Shown here piece by piece: positions 1 through 8,145 of a DNA stretch of 38,736 bases (within the stretch, counting starts at the first letter, position 1; each line of letters opens with the position of its first letter). Source of the stretch: Emmonsiellopsis sp. PD_33. Taxonomy: Eukaryota > Ascomycota > Eurotiomycetes > Onygenales > Ajellomycetaceae. The position numbers and the translations under genes were made by a program. The stretch covers positions 1 through 38,736 of the forward strand of contig JANTQF010000335.1 of the NCBI GenBank assembly GCA_032988165.1, read 5' to 3'. The notes beneath the pieces are model-generated. The model was given only the letters and a program-made list of their open reading frames with translations, searched no databases and was not told where the DNA came from.

Positions 1-105
1 TTCCACAACAGTGGGAGTGGTGGTAGGAATTTCATCATTTTCAGGCTCAGAATCACCTAAATCACTAGGGGCACTGAAGAATTCGATATCGCTGCTTCCA
101 TCCAT
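1..105 (-). CDS. 5' end of an unidentified protein, cut by the window edge
   Basis: An ATG at 105 on the minus strand opens 35 uninterrupted codons to the window edge. The peptide begins MDGSSDIEFFSAP and is acidic, rich in Ser, Asp and Glu, then turns Thr/Pro-rich. No domain is visible in so short a piece. Upstream at 224-370 lie three degenerate copies of a ~52-bp repeat, an arrangement typical of the subterminal region of a DNA transposon whose transposase reads inward. It may therefore be a transposase N-terminus. That is inference, and an ordinary host gene with a repetitive promoter is the alternative. Confidence 0.45.
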   Translation of the reverse strand, partial: MDGSSDIEFFSAPSDLGDSEPENDEIPTTTPTVVE

Positions 106-223
106 GATGAATATGAGGTGAAATAATGTGGTGGTGGTTCAATTAATTCAATTCGTAGAGGGTAGAGGACAACGTTGCGAGTTGGCGCCGCGGAGTGATT
201 CCCCTGATGACTAATACACCCGT

Positions 224-370
224 GGGTGGAAATAGACTCCCTTTTTCCCTTTTGGGTTTAGCGTATTATCCCTTGGGTGAAAATAGACCGCTTAATTTTC
301 CTAATCGGGTTTAGCGTGGAAATCTGTGGTGAAAATAGTCAAAACGTGTGGTGGATTTAGCTGGACCCCA
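224..370. repeat. Three ~52-bp direct repeats, possible transposon subterminal region
   Basis: Each copy starts with GGGTGGAAATAG or GGTGAAAATAG (near 225, 275 and 328). The first two end with GGGTTTAGCG (near 254 and 307); the third ends with a degenerate GTGGATTTAGC (near 351). Spacing is about 51-53 bp. The last copy ends near GGACCCC at about 368, a plausible element terminus. No target-site duplication can be checked because the other end is outside the window. Confidence 0.55.
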
Positions 371-375
371 CCATT

Positions 376-785
376 TTGGCATTTATTTATGAAACAGTGC
401 GCTTCTTACTTTTAAAAGCCCCATGTGTCTGTTCATGGGCCCGATCTTTGTATCTTCTTGGAAGCAGCGATGTTGGATCTTGGGAACCGAATGAAAGGCT
501 TGGTTTTTTTCGAATCTATCTTCCCGCTTTTGGAGTTAATGGCGGATGTAAAGCGCTGATGTCCTTCCATGCCTTGGGAAGACATTGATATATAACGGTC
601 ATTGCCAGTGGATGCAAATCGTTTCCGGGAGGCAACGCGGGGAGCCTAGTTAACCGTTTTCTAGAACGGGTTTCGACTAAAGAACCATTAGACTGTGTCT
701 TCAAAGTTGATATAGGGGTGTTTCTCCAGATGCTTATACAAGTTATCAAAACCATCCCTCGATCACACATTCGTCCATGGAAAAC
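376..785. other. Gene-free spacer
   Basis: About 400 bp between the left repeat block and the 3' end of the 337-codon gene. Short open frames exist on both strands, but they overlap each other and none shows a family motif. I see no RNA gene here. Confidence 0.5.
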
Positions 786-1799
786 CTACTCATCCCTCAA
801 GCCCTTTTCATTCTCGTCTCCCCCATTCACCACCCCCTCAAACCCCACCGCCGCAGAAGTATAATTCCCAATAACCTCCAGCAACGCATTATGTTCCCTC
901 TTCAACCTCTCCGCCTCCCTCACCCACTGGTCCCGCGCCTTAATCACCGCCTCCTCATCCACAATCCTCTCATACCTCCCCAACCACTCCCTCCGATCCC
1001 CCACATCCAAATTCTCCAAACGATCAACAGCCATCTCCTCCTCCCCCCGCAGCTCCCCCAACCCCTTCCCCCCCGGAATCAACCGATTATACTCACGAAT
1101 CTGATACTGACACTCCACCACGCGCTTATAAATAAGTCGCATATTCCTCCTCTCGCGCACCGTCATCTTCCCAAATGTTACCAGCACCGTTGCCGCGGTC
1201 CATTTCCACGGTATCTGCGATGCGGGAAGGAGGATCTGCATGGAGCTGATTGTTCGAGATTGCTGCAGGGCGTTCTCCAGCGGGCTGAGGAGGGTGCCGC
1301 TGATGAAGCCGTGTTGGTGGGTTTCAGCCGTGAGGCGCTGGCCATTGTTGATGCGGATGGTGAGGAGGAGAGAGGTGTCTTTGAGCTCTTCGAGCTTTAC
1401 GAGGTCGCAGTTGGCGCGGCTCAGGCGGACGATGACGGTGAGACTTGGTGGGGGGTTTGTTGAGGGTGCGAGGCGGTTGTTGTAGGGGTTGGCTGCTGCT
1501 GCTGCTACTGCTACTGCGCCTGTGTGGTGTGGTGGTGATTGTGTTGTCATGGCTGTTACTTCTTTGATCGTGATTCCGCCAGTTGATGAATCGAAGTTGA
1601 TATCTAGTTTACTCTTCGGTGCGCGTAGATGGACATATTTGTCGTCGTCCCCGTTGGCCCCCTGGATACGCATGACTATCTCAGCCGTCGCTTTGAGGTG
1701 GCTATCGCCTTTAAAGCCTGGTTCGTCTTGGTTGTCCAGCCAGGCGACGATTCTTGAGTTGGTTTTCGTATCTGGGGTTTGGTGCCCGAAGGCTGACAT
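786..1799 (-). CDS. Hypothetical protein, 337 aa, single exon
   Basis: ATG at 1799 and TAG at 786-788 give an uninterrupted 337-codon frame. I do not recognise a family. Residues 1-85 are mixed (WLDNQDEPGF, VHLRAPKSKLDINFD). An Ala-rich and Pro-rich linker follows, including a run of five Ala near residue 100. The segment near 120-215 has alternating hydrophobics (SLTVIVRLSRANCDLV). The last ~120 residues are highly charged and helical (RERRNMRLIYKRVVE, REAERLKREHNALLEV), probably coiled coil. There is no signal peptide or membrane segment. GC-rich third positions support real coding. The opposite strand also has a 228-codon frame in the same place, which looks like a shadow of this bias. Confidence 0.65.
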   Translation of the reverse strand: MSAFGHQTPDTKTNSRIVAWLDNQDEPGFKGDSHLKATAEIVMRIQGANGDDDKYVHLRAPKSKLDINFDSSTGGITIKEVTAMTTQSPPHHTGAVAVAAAAANPYNNRLAPSTNPPPSLTVIVRLSRANCDLVKLEELKDTSLLLTIRINNGQRLTAETHQHGFISGTLLSPLENALQQSRTISSMQILLPASQIPWKWTAATVLVTFGKMTVRERRNMRLIYKRVVECQYQIREYNRLIPGGKGLGELRGEEEMAVDRLENLDVGDRREWLGRYERIVDEEAVIKARDQWVREAERLKREHNALLEVIGNYTSAAVGFEGVVNGGDENEKGLRDE

Positions 1800-3459
1800 G
1801 GCTGGGTCACTCCTGTTATAGGTTGATGAGAGGTCAGTAAAACTAACCTATACTCATATTTTTGAGAGGGTTTTGCATCTCTAAGGTACTTACTGTAGCG
1901 CCATGGTTTATACCAGAAAACAACGCCGGGGTGCATACGACGCGTTTAACTCTAGTATCAAGTTACGGCTGGCCCAAAAAAAGGAGGCAGACACGTATTC
2001 TTTTGCGGTGTGTACCAAAATATAAAACGCAAAAGTACAAAGCAAGACAGACACACTAGGAGAAAGACTGGACAGGATATGAAGTTTTCAAGGTGTTATA
2101 TAGGGGAAGGGAAAGGAAAATGGGGAACACACATATTGTGTTGTTCAGCAATCTTCTTTCTTCCCCAAACACAATAAAGAACACAGATAGGTATAGATAG
2201 AAGATCCATTTCACGAATGGTGATGAGAAATTAAAAAGAATACCTAGTCACTCCTTACATATTTACTTTCTCCCTGTGTGAAAGGAGCTTCTACTAATAT
2301 GAGCTTGATCTGGTAATTCGTCAAAGCCTCAAACGGGTCCCTCCACTAGAATTTCATCACCCCGTTCAAGAGAACTTATATATATATTGGATAATACTAG
2401 AAATGTAGAGAAGATGATTCTATGCGAAAAGTAAGAGATATTTATATCATCAAATGCCAATATTAAAGGAGTATATTACTGAGAAGTGGTAAGCCAGTTG
2501 ATATAAGATGCATATTAATTGCATATTATCATAGAATATCGGAACCCCTCACCCCCCCAAAAAAAGGGAGGGAAAGAATTTAATTACCTCACAGGAATGC
2601 GTCCAGTTCTAATCTCTTGAAGCACGCAAAAACCAGTCAAATGCATGTTTCAAAAATCTTCATAAGGTCCCGGTCTGCTCTGCTGATTTGACATAAAACA
2701 AACTGCTCTCAGGCTCAGTAGGGGATATTATCTTCCCAGTATGAAGCTGTATCCCTTGATGAGGTGTATTATCATCTATCACCAGTGTGATAGAGAGAAA
2801 GGCTCCCGGTCAGAGATATTTCCAGAGCATCCTTGAATGTGGAGCCAAGATTGACCGACGACTTGTTCTATTATGCATGATCCACAAACGGGACAACGAC
2901 CGCTGTATGGAGGTCACTCAACTGGAGCGCCCGATGCTGGTGTTTAAAACGACATCTTGACCTGGTTGAAGCCATGCGAGGTCATAGATACTTGCGCAGT
3001 CCAGGATGGGCTCATTTATCCAGGGCCAGGAACATATCCTGTTCATCAGCATAGTTACTCCATATTGAGTTGAACAAAATGACAGCCGTGTGTAACCTGA
3101 TCAATGTCTGATAGGCACTGTTGGTCGAAGTCAAATCCCATCCAATTGCGCCAATAACCATGCCAAACCTCATCCGTTTAATCCGGCATCCCGACTCCGC
3201 AACAATTCTTCCATCTCGGCAGCGCACCGGCTAGCCATTTTGTGGGGAAATAATTGCGCTCGGCTGCCTCGGTACACCTTCCAACGGCCTAACCCCTTGG
3301 AGGGGGAATGAGGATATCTTCGCGCTTGCATTGTCCTGTTCTTGTGAACCCATTGACCTAACCGGGGTTCAAGGGGGTTATTCTTTGTAAAACATACATT
3401 ACCTCCAGCGATACTACTTAAAAGAAAGATAAGCTAGCGGTGAAGAAATGATGTTTTTC
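1800..3459. other. AT-rich intergenic region without a supported gene
   Basis: About 1.66 kb, AT-rich around 2100-2600. The minus strand at about 3012-3200 has an open stretch (YQTLIRLHTAVILFNSIWS) that begins at a GTG rather than an ATG and meets nothing recognisable. It could belong to the decayed gene proposed at 3460-4072. No tRNA or repeat array was seen. Confidence 0.4.
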
Positions 3460-4072
3460 TCATGCTCCCCCAGGGAACACTCCGGCCATCCGCCAGGATC
3501 CTTGGCTAACCAACTGCCCCCAAGCACTGGCGATCTCTGGGAATTTCCTGACGTTGGGGAAAGGAGAATAGATGCCGTCAGTGGCTCCAGCGATAGGCCA
3601 CTCATACTTCAAACATGCCACGAATTGCATGGATTCTGTATTCCCCTTTCAGCTTTGACGTTGGGTAACTTTCCCATCCAATGGATGGGAATTGATATTC
3701 TTGGCACTAGCTTCTGCCCGCTTTGACAGGATCGCCATCCTTGCAGCTGTCACATACGAGATCAAAGCTCAAACATATCAGCAGGAGTGAGACATCAATA
3801 TGGATTCTCAGGTATTTTCAAAACCTACCCTGTTCATCGACGATCATTTTTGAGATCGCCCAATCAGGCGTGGTAAGCTTGAGAAGTTTCGTGATGGTCC
3901 CTTGAACAATCGTAGGCGCGAAGGTCGGGCACGCCAAACCGGAATACCCCAGCTAACTGGCTGGGAGGACTTGCCTGGTCATTTCCTGGGAGAACTCGTG
4001 AAATTCCTCCCCGGAATTTTTGGGATACCATACGCTGCGAAAGGAAATGCGATTCTTGGCCTTGGGTGCCAT
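3460..4072 (-). pseudogene. Possible decayed gene with in-frame stops
   Basis: Reading the minus strand from an ATG at 4072 (MAPKAKNRISFRSVWYPKN), one frame stays protein-like apart from a TAG at 3953-3955. It reaches a possible intron with a GTAGGT donor near 3827 and a GACAG acceptor near 3750. Beyond it the frame continues (MAILSKRAEASAKNI), hits one TGA, and ends in a 56-codon open piece from an ATG at 3630 to TGA at 3460-3462 (YEWPIAGATDG, KFPEIASAWGQL). Each internal stop is one C-to-T change from a Gln or Arg codon. I do not recognise the family. Other frames are also open for part of this stretch, so the reading is uncertain. Confidence 0.2.
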
Positions 4073-4680
4073 CGCCTTGTTTTTAGATCGAAAGATTTGT
4101 CGAGGGATCCCCAGTAAACTTCGCGGGGCCAATCCCGCTTCTTCCCTCCTTCGTGGCTTGACGCTCTCTCATGCTAGTTCCTGCAAGCCATGATCCATCC
4201 ACGTCGTGCAGATCCCCTCAATAGACCCCGAGGTTGTTGTCAATGTTCGAGAATTGCTCGTTATTTGCGCTCCGTTTGGAAGACACAAAAAATGATTGCA
4301 GATTGTTTCGGTGGCTCGGCCGATATGTTTCGAGCTCGTCCGAAACAGCTTCCCGCTGCCGCCGAAGCTAATAGAATAGCGCACTGTTTATTATTGACCT
4401 GTAGCCTCCATTTGTTATTGGGATGGGAATCTGGCCTAAGGGAGATGGGACGGGCAAAAACTAACATCCCCGCCGTCCCCTAAAAGTCGGGGTATCTCCT
4501 CAGTATTTTATTATAAGCACAATACCTCCCTGCTCCGAGCTAGCAACTCCTCCGACCTAATTCTTGTCACAGTGGTTGCGCCCAATTTGAGGTTGGGGAA
4601 CAGCCACGTATCCATTCCTCAATCGTCCTATCCTTAAGGGTATCTCGCGCCGAAACGAAGTACATCGCTGTTTTGTAGCA
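4073..4680. promoter_or_regulatory. Intergenic region upstream of the cutinase
   Basis: About 600 bp with no convincing gene. An AT-rich stretch near 4504-4518 (TATTTTATTATAAG) lies ~165 bp upstream of the cutinase ATG and could serve as a TATA-like element. Short frames on both strands (4169-4480) have no family features. Confidence 0.3.
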
Positions 4681-5421
4681 ATGAGGCTCAATCCCATTAC
4701 CGTTGTTGCGGGCCTCGCTGTCTCTGTTATCGCTTTACCAGTCGAACCCGTACGAGGCCCCAATGGAATCACCAGTATCGAAGCTCGAGGGGAGCTTCCT
4801 GGGTTGAGCGGGTCCATCGAGAACGGTATCAAAGAAAACGATGGATGCCACCCGTTAACCCTAATATTTGCCCGAGGCACCGCTGAGCTGGGAAACATGG
4901 GATCTATCATTGGGCCGCCTCTCGCCCAAGAGCTGAGAAACCTTCTCGACGGAAAAATTACTATCCAGGGTGTTAACTACCCTGCCTCTGTTTTGGTGAG
5001 CTCCTTTTCGTTTGGGCTTTCCCCTCATCATGCAATTAATATCTTGTTGCTGATAATGACACAGGGCAATTTGGTCTTTGGGGCAGCAGGCGCCCCAATT
5101 ATGATCGATTTGATACATCAGTCGCTATCACAATGCCCTCACAGCAAGGTTGTGCTCGCCGGATACTCTCAAGGGGCTTCGCTTATCCATGTTGCAACTC
5201 GGTCCCTGGAAGACGGCCAGGTCACTGCAGCAGTGCTTTTTGGCGACCCGCTCGTGGATACACCCCTTGAATCGATCGAAGAAGATAAAGTGAAGAGCAT
5301 ATGTAGAGAGGGGGATCCTGTTTGCCAAAACGGTCTCAACTTCGGGGCTCATTTAACATATGGAGAGACCGCGGCGGAAGCAGCTGCTTTCCTTGTTCAA
5401 GCGGCAAGCAAGAAATACTAG
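4681..5421 (+). CDS. Cutinase family protein (carbohydrate esterase 5), secreted
   Basis: A secreted serine esterase that hydrolyses cutin or other ester polymers outside the cell. The N-terminus is a signal peptide (MRLNPITVVAGLAVSVIALP) followed by a short propeptide. A GT-AG intron at 4996-5064 (69 bp) has CTGAT as a likely branch site. Splicing gives 223 residues and restores the expected order, ending YPASVL and resuming GNLVFGAAG. The catalytic triad is visible in spliced numbering: Ser140 in GYSQGA, Asp189 in EGDPVC and His201 in GAHLTYG. Four family cysteines are present (DGCHP, QCPHS, and the two in CREGDPVC). Length matches the family. The intron is a multiple of three and has no stop, so an unspliced 246-residue reading is also open. 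Substrate cannot be told from sequence. Confidence 0.92.
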   Translation: MRLNPITVVAGLAVSVIALPVEPVRGPNGITSIEARGELPGLSGSIENGIKENDGCHPLTLIFARGTAELGNMGSIIGPPLAQELRNLLDGKITIQGVNYPASVLVSSFSFGLSPHHAINILLLIMTQGNLVFGAAGAPIMIDLIHQSLSQCPHSKVVLAGYSQGASLIHVATRSLEDGQVTAAVLFGDPLVDTPLESIEEDKVKSICREGDPVCQNGLNFGAHLTYGETAAEAAAFLVQAASKKY

Positions 5422-6215
5422 ACGGAAATAGGAATTGGAGGACATGAAGAGAACATGCATCGGGTCAACCTCCATTGAATGAAGTTGCGCAGAGTTGGCC
5501 GAATATTTCCCAGTGTGGAGAGAAAAGAAACTCCTCGGTATATGTCGGTGATATTCTTCGATGCCATGTTGTGATAAAGGTTCGAGGATCTGTTGGGTTC
5601 ATTCTGCTCCATGTATTCCGTAGTTAATACGCATGTAATATTTGAACGTCATATCCAACCTTTTTTTTTCAAATCTGGTCACTATAATCTGTTTTTGAGA
5701 TTTTTCGTAATGTAGTTACGTGTCTGGAGTCCTGTCCCGAAACCAACCAGGTTGGTATGCAGCAGCAAGCGGGTATTGAGAGGTCCAACCACAGCAGGGG
5801 CATTATGGCAGCCATCCTTTCGATGTTAACAGGGTGTGATGCATCAATTGGACAGCGCCGCATTGCCAATAGGATCAGTTGGAACGTCTTCTCAGAGCGG
5901 CTCAACCGCAAGGAATGTGACAAGAATGTAGCTGAGAACTGCCCGACCTCGTGAAGCTAATCATGGCTTAACAGACCATAAACGATGATAAGAGCAGCCA
6001 GCCTATTGGACTGTATCATGGGCCATCTGCTACTTTTGAAGCCTGCAAAGAAGTTGAACGTTGTCAAGGTTCGCGATAGAGATAGGCCTGGAGCCTCATC
6101 GGCTTACATAATCACCCTAACTTTGATGGTGCATTTCTCAACCCAACCAAGCAACAAAATACATCCACATCCCTCTGCTCAATAACTCCGCTATATCATA
6201 ACACCGATCGCAAAG
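5422..6215. other. Intergenic region between cutinase and Y14
   Basis: About 790 bp carrying the cutinase 3' region and Y14 promoter. A T-run lies near 5662. Only short unsupported frames were found. The ~40 bp before the Y14 ATG are A- and C-rich, a common fungal leader composition. Confidence 0.4.
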
Positions 6216-6826
6216 ATGACGACAGCAATGGATGTGGACACTCCGGTCCTGGAGAGACAGGACGACAGCCATGCCCCAACCCCGCACGCAGGCGGCGAAA
6301 CGCGTACCCAAGCTGGAGCCGTCGCAGTCCGGAGCATCGAAGGCTGGATTGTGCTTGCGACAAATATACATGAGGAAGCTTCGGAGGAAGACGTTACGGA
6401 TCTGTTTGCGGAATATGGAGAGATAAAGAATTTCAATCTAAATCTAGACCGACGGACGGGTTACGTCAAGGCAAGCACCTCAGTTCTCTTAACCCAGCGT
6501 CGCCTGTCGTCATGCTTGCGATCAGGTTCCTCGTCTTCTGCATGCATGCATGTATTGGCATCCCGCATCAGACAATATCACTAACATCTCCGGGACAGGG
6601 ATATGCGCTAATCGAATACACCACCCTCCCCGAAGCGAAAGCCGCTATCGAAGCCCTCAACGGGTCAAAACTCCTTGATCAGACCATCCACGTCGACTTC
6701 GCATTCGTCAGACCGCCCCCATCAAGCAAAGGAAAATCTGGAAATGTTGGAAACCGTGCACGAGGAGGCCGGCCACGAAGCAGGAGTCGAAGCCGGTCCC
6801 CAGAAGGCAAGGCTGAACGGGGTTGA
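6216..6826 (+). CDS. Y14: Exon junction complex RNA-binding protein Y14 (RBM8A homologue)
   Basis: Y14 pairs with Mago to form the core of the exon junction complex laid on spliced mRNA. Two exons, 6216-6470 and 6599-6826, encode 160 residues. One RRM spans about residues 42-123: strand 1 reads GWIVLATNIHEEASEEDV, and the linker before RNP1 reads LNLDRRTGYVK. Exon 2 continues GYALIEYTTLPEAKAAIEAL and VDFAFVRPPP. The C-terminus is an Arg/Ser tail (RPRSRSRSRSPEGK), as in the family. The join falls exactly between YVK and GYALIEY and requires a GC donor (AAG then GCAAGC) with a CAG acceptor; CTAAC near 6581 is a good branch site. GT alternatives delete conserved residues. An alternative start is the Met at codon 5. 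Confidence 0.93.
6471..6598 (+). other. GC-AG intron in the Y14 gene
   Basis: A 128-bp intron begins GCAAGC after AAG and ends GACAG. Phase 0. It contains the branch-like CACTAAC about 15 bp before the acceptor. AAG/GCAAG is the usual strong context of the minor GC donor class. Confidence 0.8.
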
Positions 6827-7372
6827 TCCTGGGCATGTGTGGGAACATATGCTCTCTTTTTCTCTTTCAGCGATCTATTTTATTCTCTTTGTTTTGCAAA
6901 AATAGCATACGCATACGCATCCGGGCTTTGGAAATGCGGACGGAAAGAATGGTCAGGAAAGGGACCTGGTATCCATGACCATATGCTCTCTACAAGCACT
7001 GGGATACCCTTTGAATCGCCGACTCTGTCCCCCCTTTCGATGCCCACGTCCAATTTTCTTGTCTACGTGTGTACAATATAGACGTGAGGACAAGGTGGGA
7101 CGGACATGTCGGCACTTGATGACCTCAAGGGAAAGGTAGGCCTTCCTGTCCTATATAGTTCTCTGCCTCAACTTTGCGCTAACAGAAAACTCAAGTTAAA
7201 TACCCTTCTTCGACTATAAATTGAATTTAGTTTTACAATACCAACCTCCAACTCTTTTCCTTGCCTCGTGTTCCCATGATAATTCTGATCCTTTCGTCGA
7301 GGATGATGTGTACCAACTGCCCGACTATGCGTAGCTACAAATGTGTTCATACATACTAGGCATCACATCAAG
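6827..7372. other. Intergenic region downstream of Y14
   Basis: About 545 bp. A very short ATG frame at 7106 (MSALDDLKGK) is followed by a donor-like GTAGGC, but after the possible acceptor at 7184-7186 it runs only 12 more codons. I see no supported gene. Confidence 0.4.
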
Positions 7373-7600
7373 ATGCTGCATAGGATCGTGGCTTTGTGCG
7401 TGATGTTTTCCACTGTCATGTTTCAGACGTCAGTTGCGAGTGCATATTCAGTATTGATGGTGAGGAAGTTCTTCACACAGCCTTGCTCTTGACCGAAACC
7501 TGAAACATAGGTGCACGAGGCTCCTTACTGGTGTTACAAATGCGACCAAATGTTAGAAAATTCGAAATGTTCCAGATCGTTGGCATTTCATCTGCCTTAG
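7373..7600 (+). CDS. Candidate small secreted peptide, 58 aa, two exons
   Basis: Exon 1 (7373-7459) encodes 29 residues that form a convincing signal peptide: MLHRIVALCVMFSTVMFQ, then a likely cleavage after TSVASA. A 51-bp GT-AG intron (7460-7510, GTGAGG to CATAG) removes an in-frame TGA. Exon 2 (7511-7600) adds 29 codons ending in TAG. The mature part is about 34 residues with three cysteines (YWCYKCDQ, SKCSRS). The two exons join in phase 0. No known family comes to mind. It is too short for default ORF calling and rests only on splice signals and the signal peptide. A chance arrangement is quite possible. Confidence 0.3.
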
Positions 7601-8145
7601 ATTGAAACCCCGTGCGTATGTGGGAGACTGAATAACAGTGTGATAGAGGGGGCTATCAGCTTTGAAGCTATTTACTATGGACGTTTTCTGCCGCGGCCCA
7701 TATTCCAAAAAATCGTCTATAGACAGTGTAAATGCCATAGAAGTAATCTAATTTGGTGATCACATCATACATTCAAAATCACCTGAAAGGGTTGGTGGTT
7801 TTGTAGTTTTGGCATCTCAGACACCTGTGTTCCCCGCAATGTGGCGCAGGACGTCATCCCAACCCAACAATTTCTGAGACTCTTCATCATCCTGATCCAT
7901 CACCTCTTCTATTCTGCCACCTCACAACTTCCAATGATGTGGCTAATCATCCGCAGCTAACGGCCGATGGCTTCCTCTCTTTTATGCGTGCCCCTTCATC
8001 GATGAGGAGGCTCTTCGCTTAGTTCAACATCAGCCTTAGAATTTCCCCAAGACGACAGACCTTGTTTTCGCTCTTCGGCCCCCGGCTGTATATCGGGGTT
8101 GATACGACCGGTAATCACTACGAGATTGACGTCTATTACGATAAT
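7601..8145. promoter_or_regulatory. Intergenic region upstream of the GH76 gene
   Basis: About 545 bp. The GH76 reading frame is already open from about 8062 but has no ATG before 8146, so 8062-8145 is probably leader. No other gene or repeat is evident. Confidence 0.4.

Noticed and set aside
777..1463. 228-codon plus-strand frame
   Set aside because: It is antisense to the 337-codon gene, with a low-complexity Pro/Leu/Ile/His composition expected from mirroring a GC-biased third position.
7106..7220. MSALDDLKGK start with a GTAGGC donor, like the first residues of a short-chain dehydrogenase
   Set aside because: After the only good acceptor (7184-7186) the frame ends within 12 codons, and no dehydrogenase sequence follows.
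8062..8145. N-terminal extension of the GH76 frame
   Set aside because: It starts with TTG, has no ATG, and would bury the signal peptide behind 28 residues.
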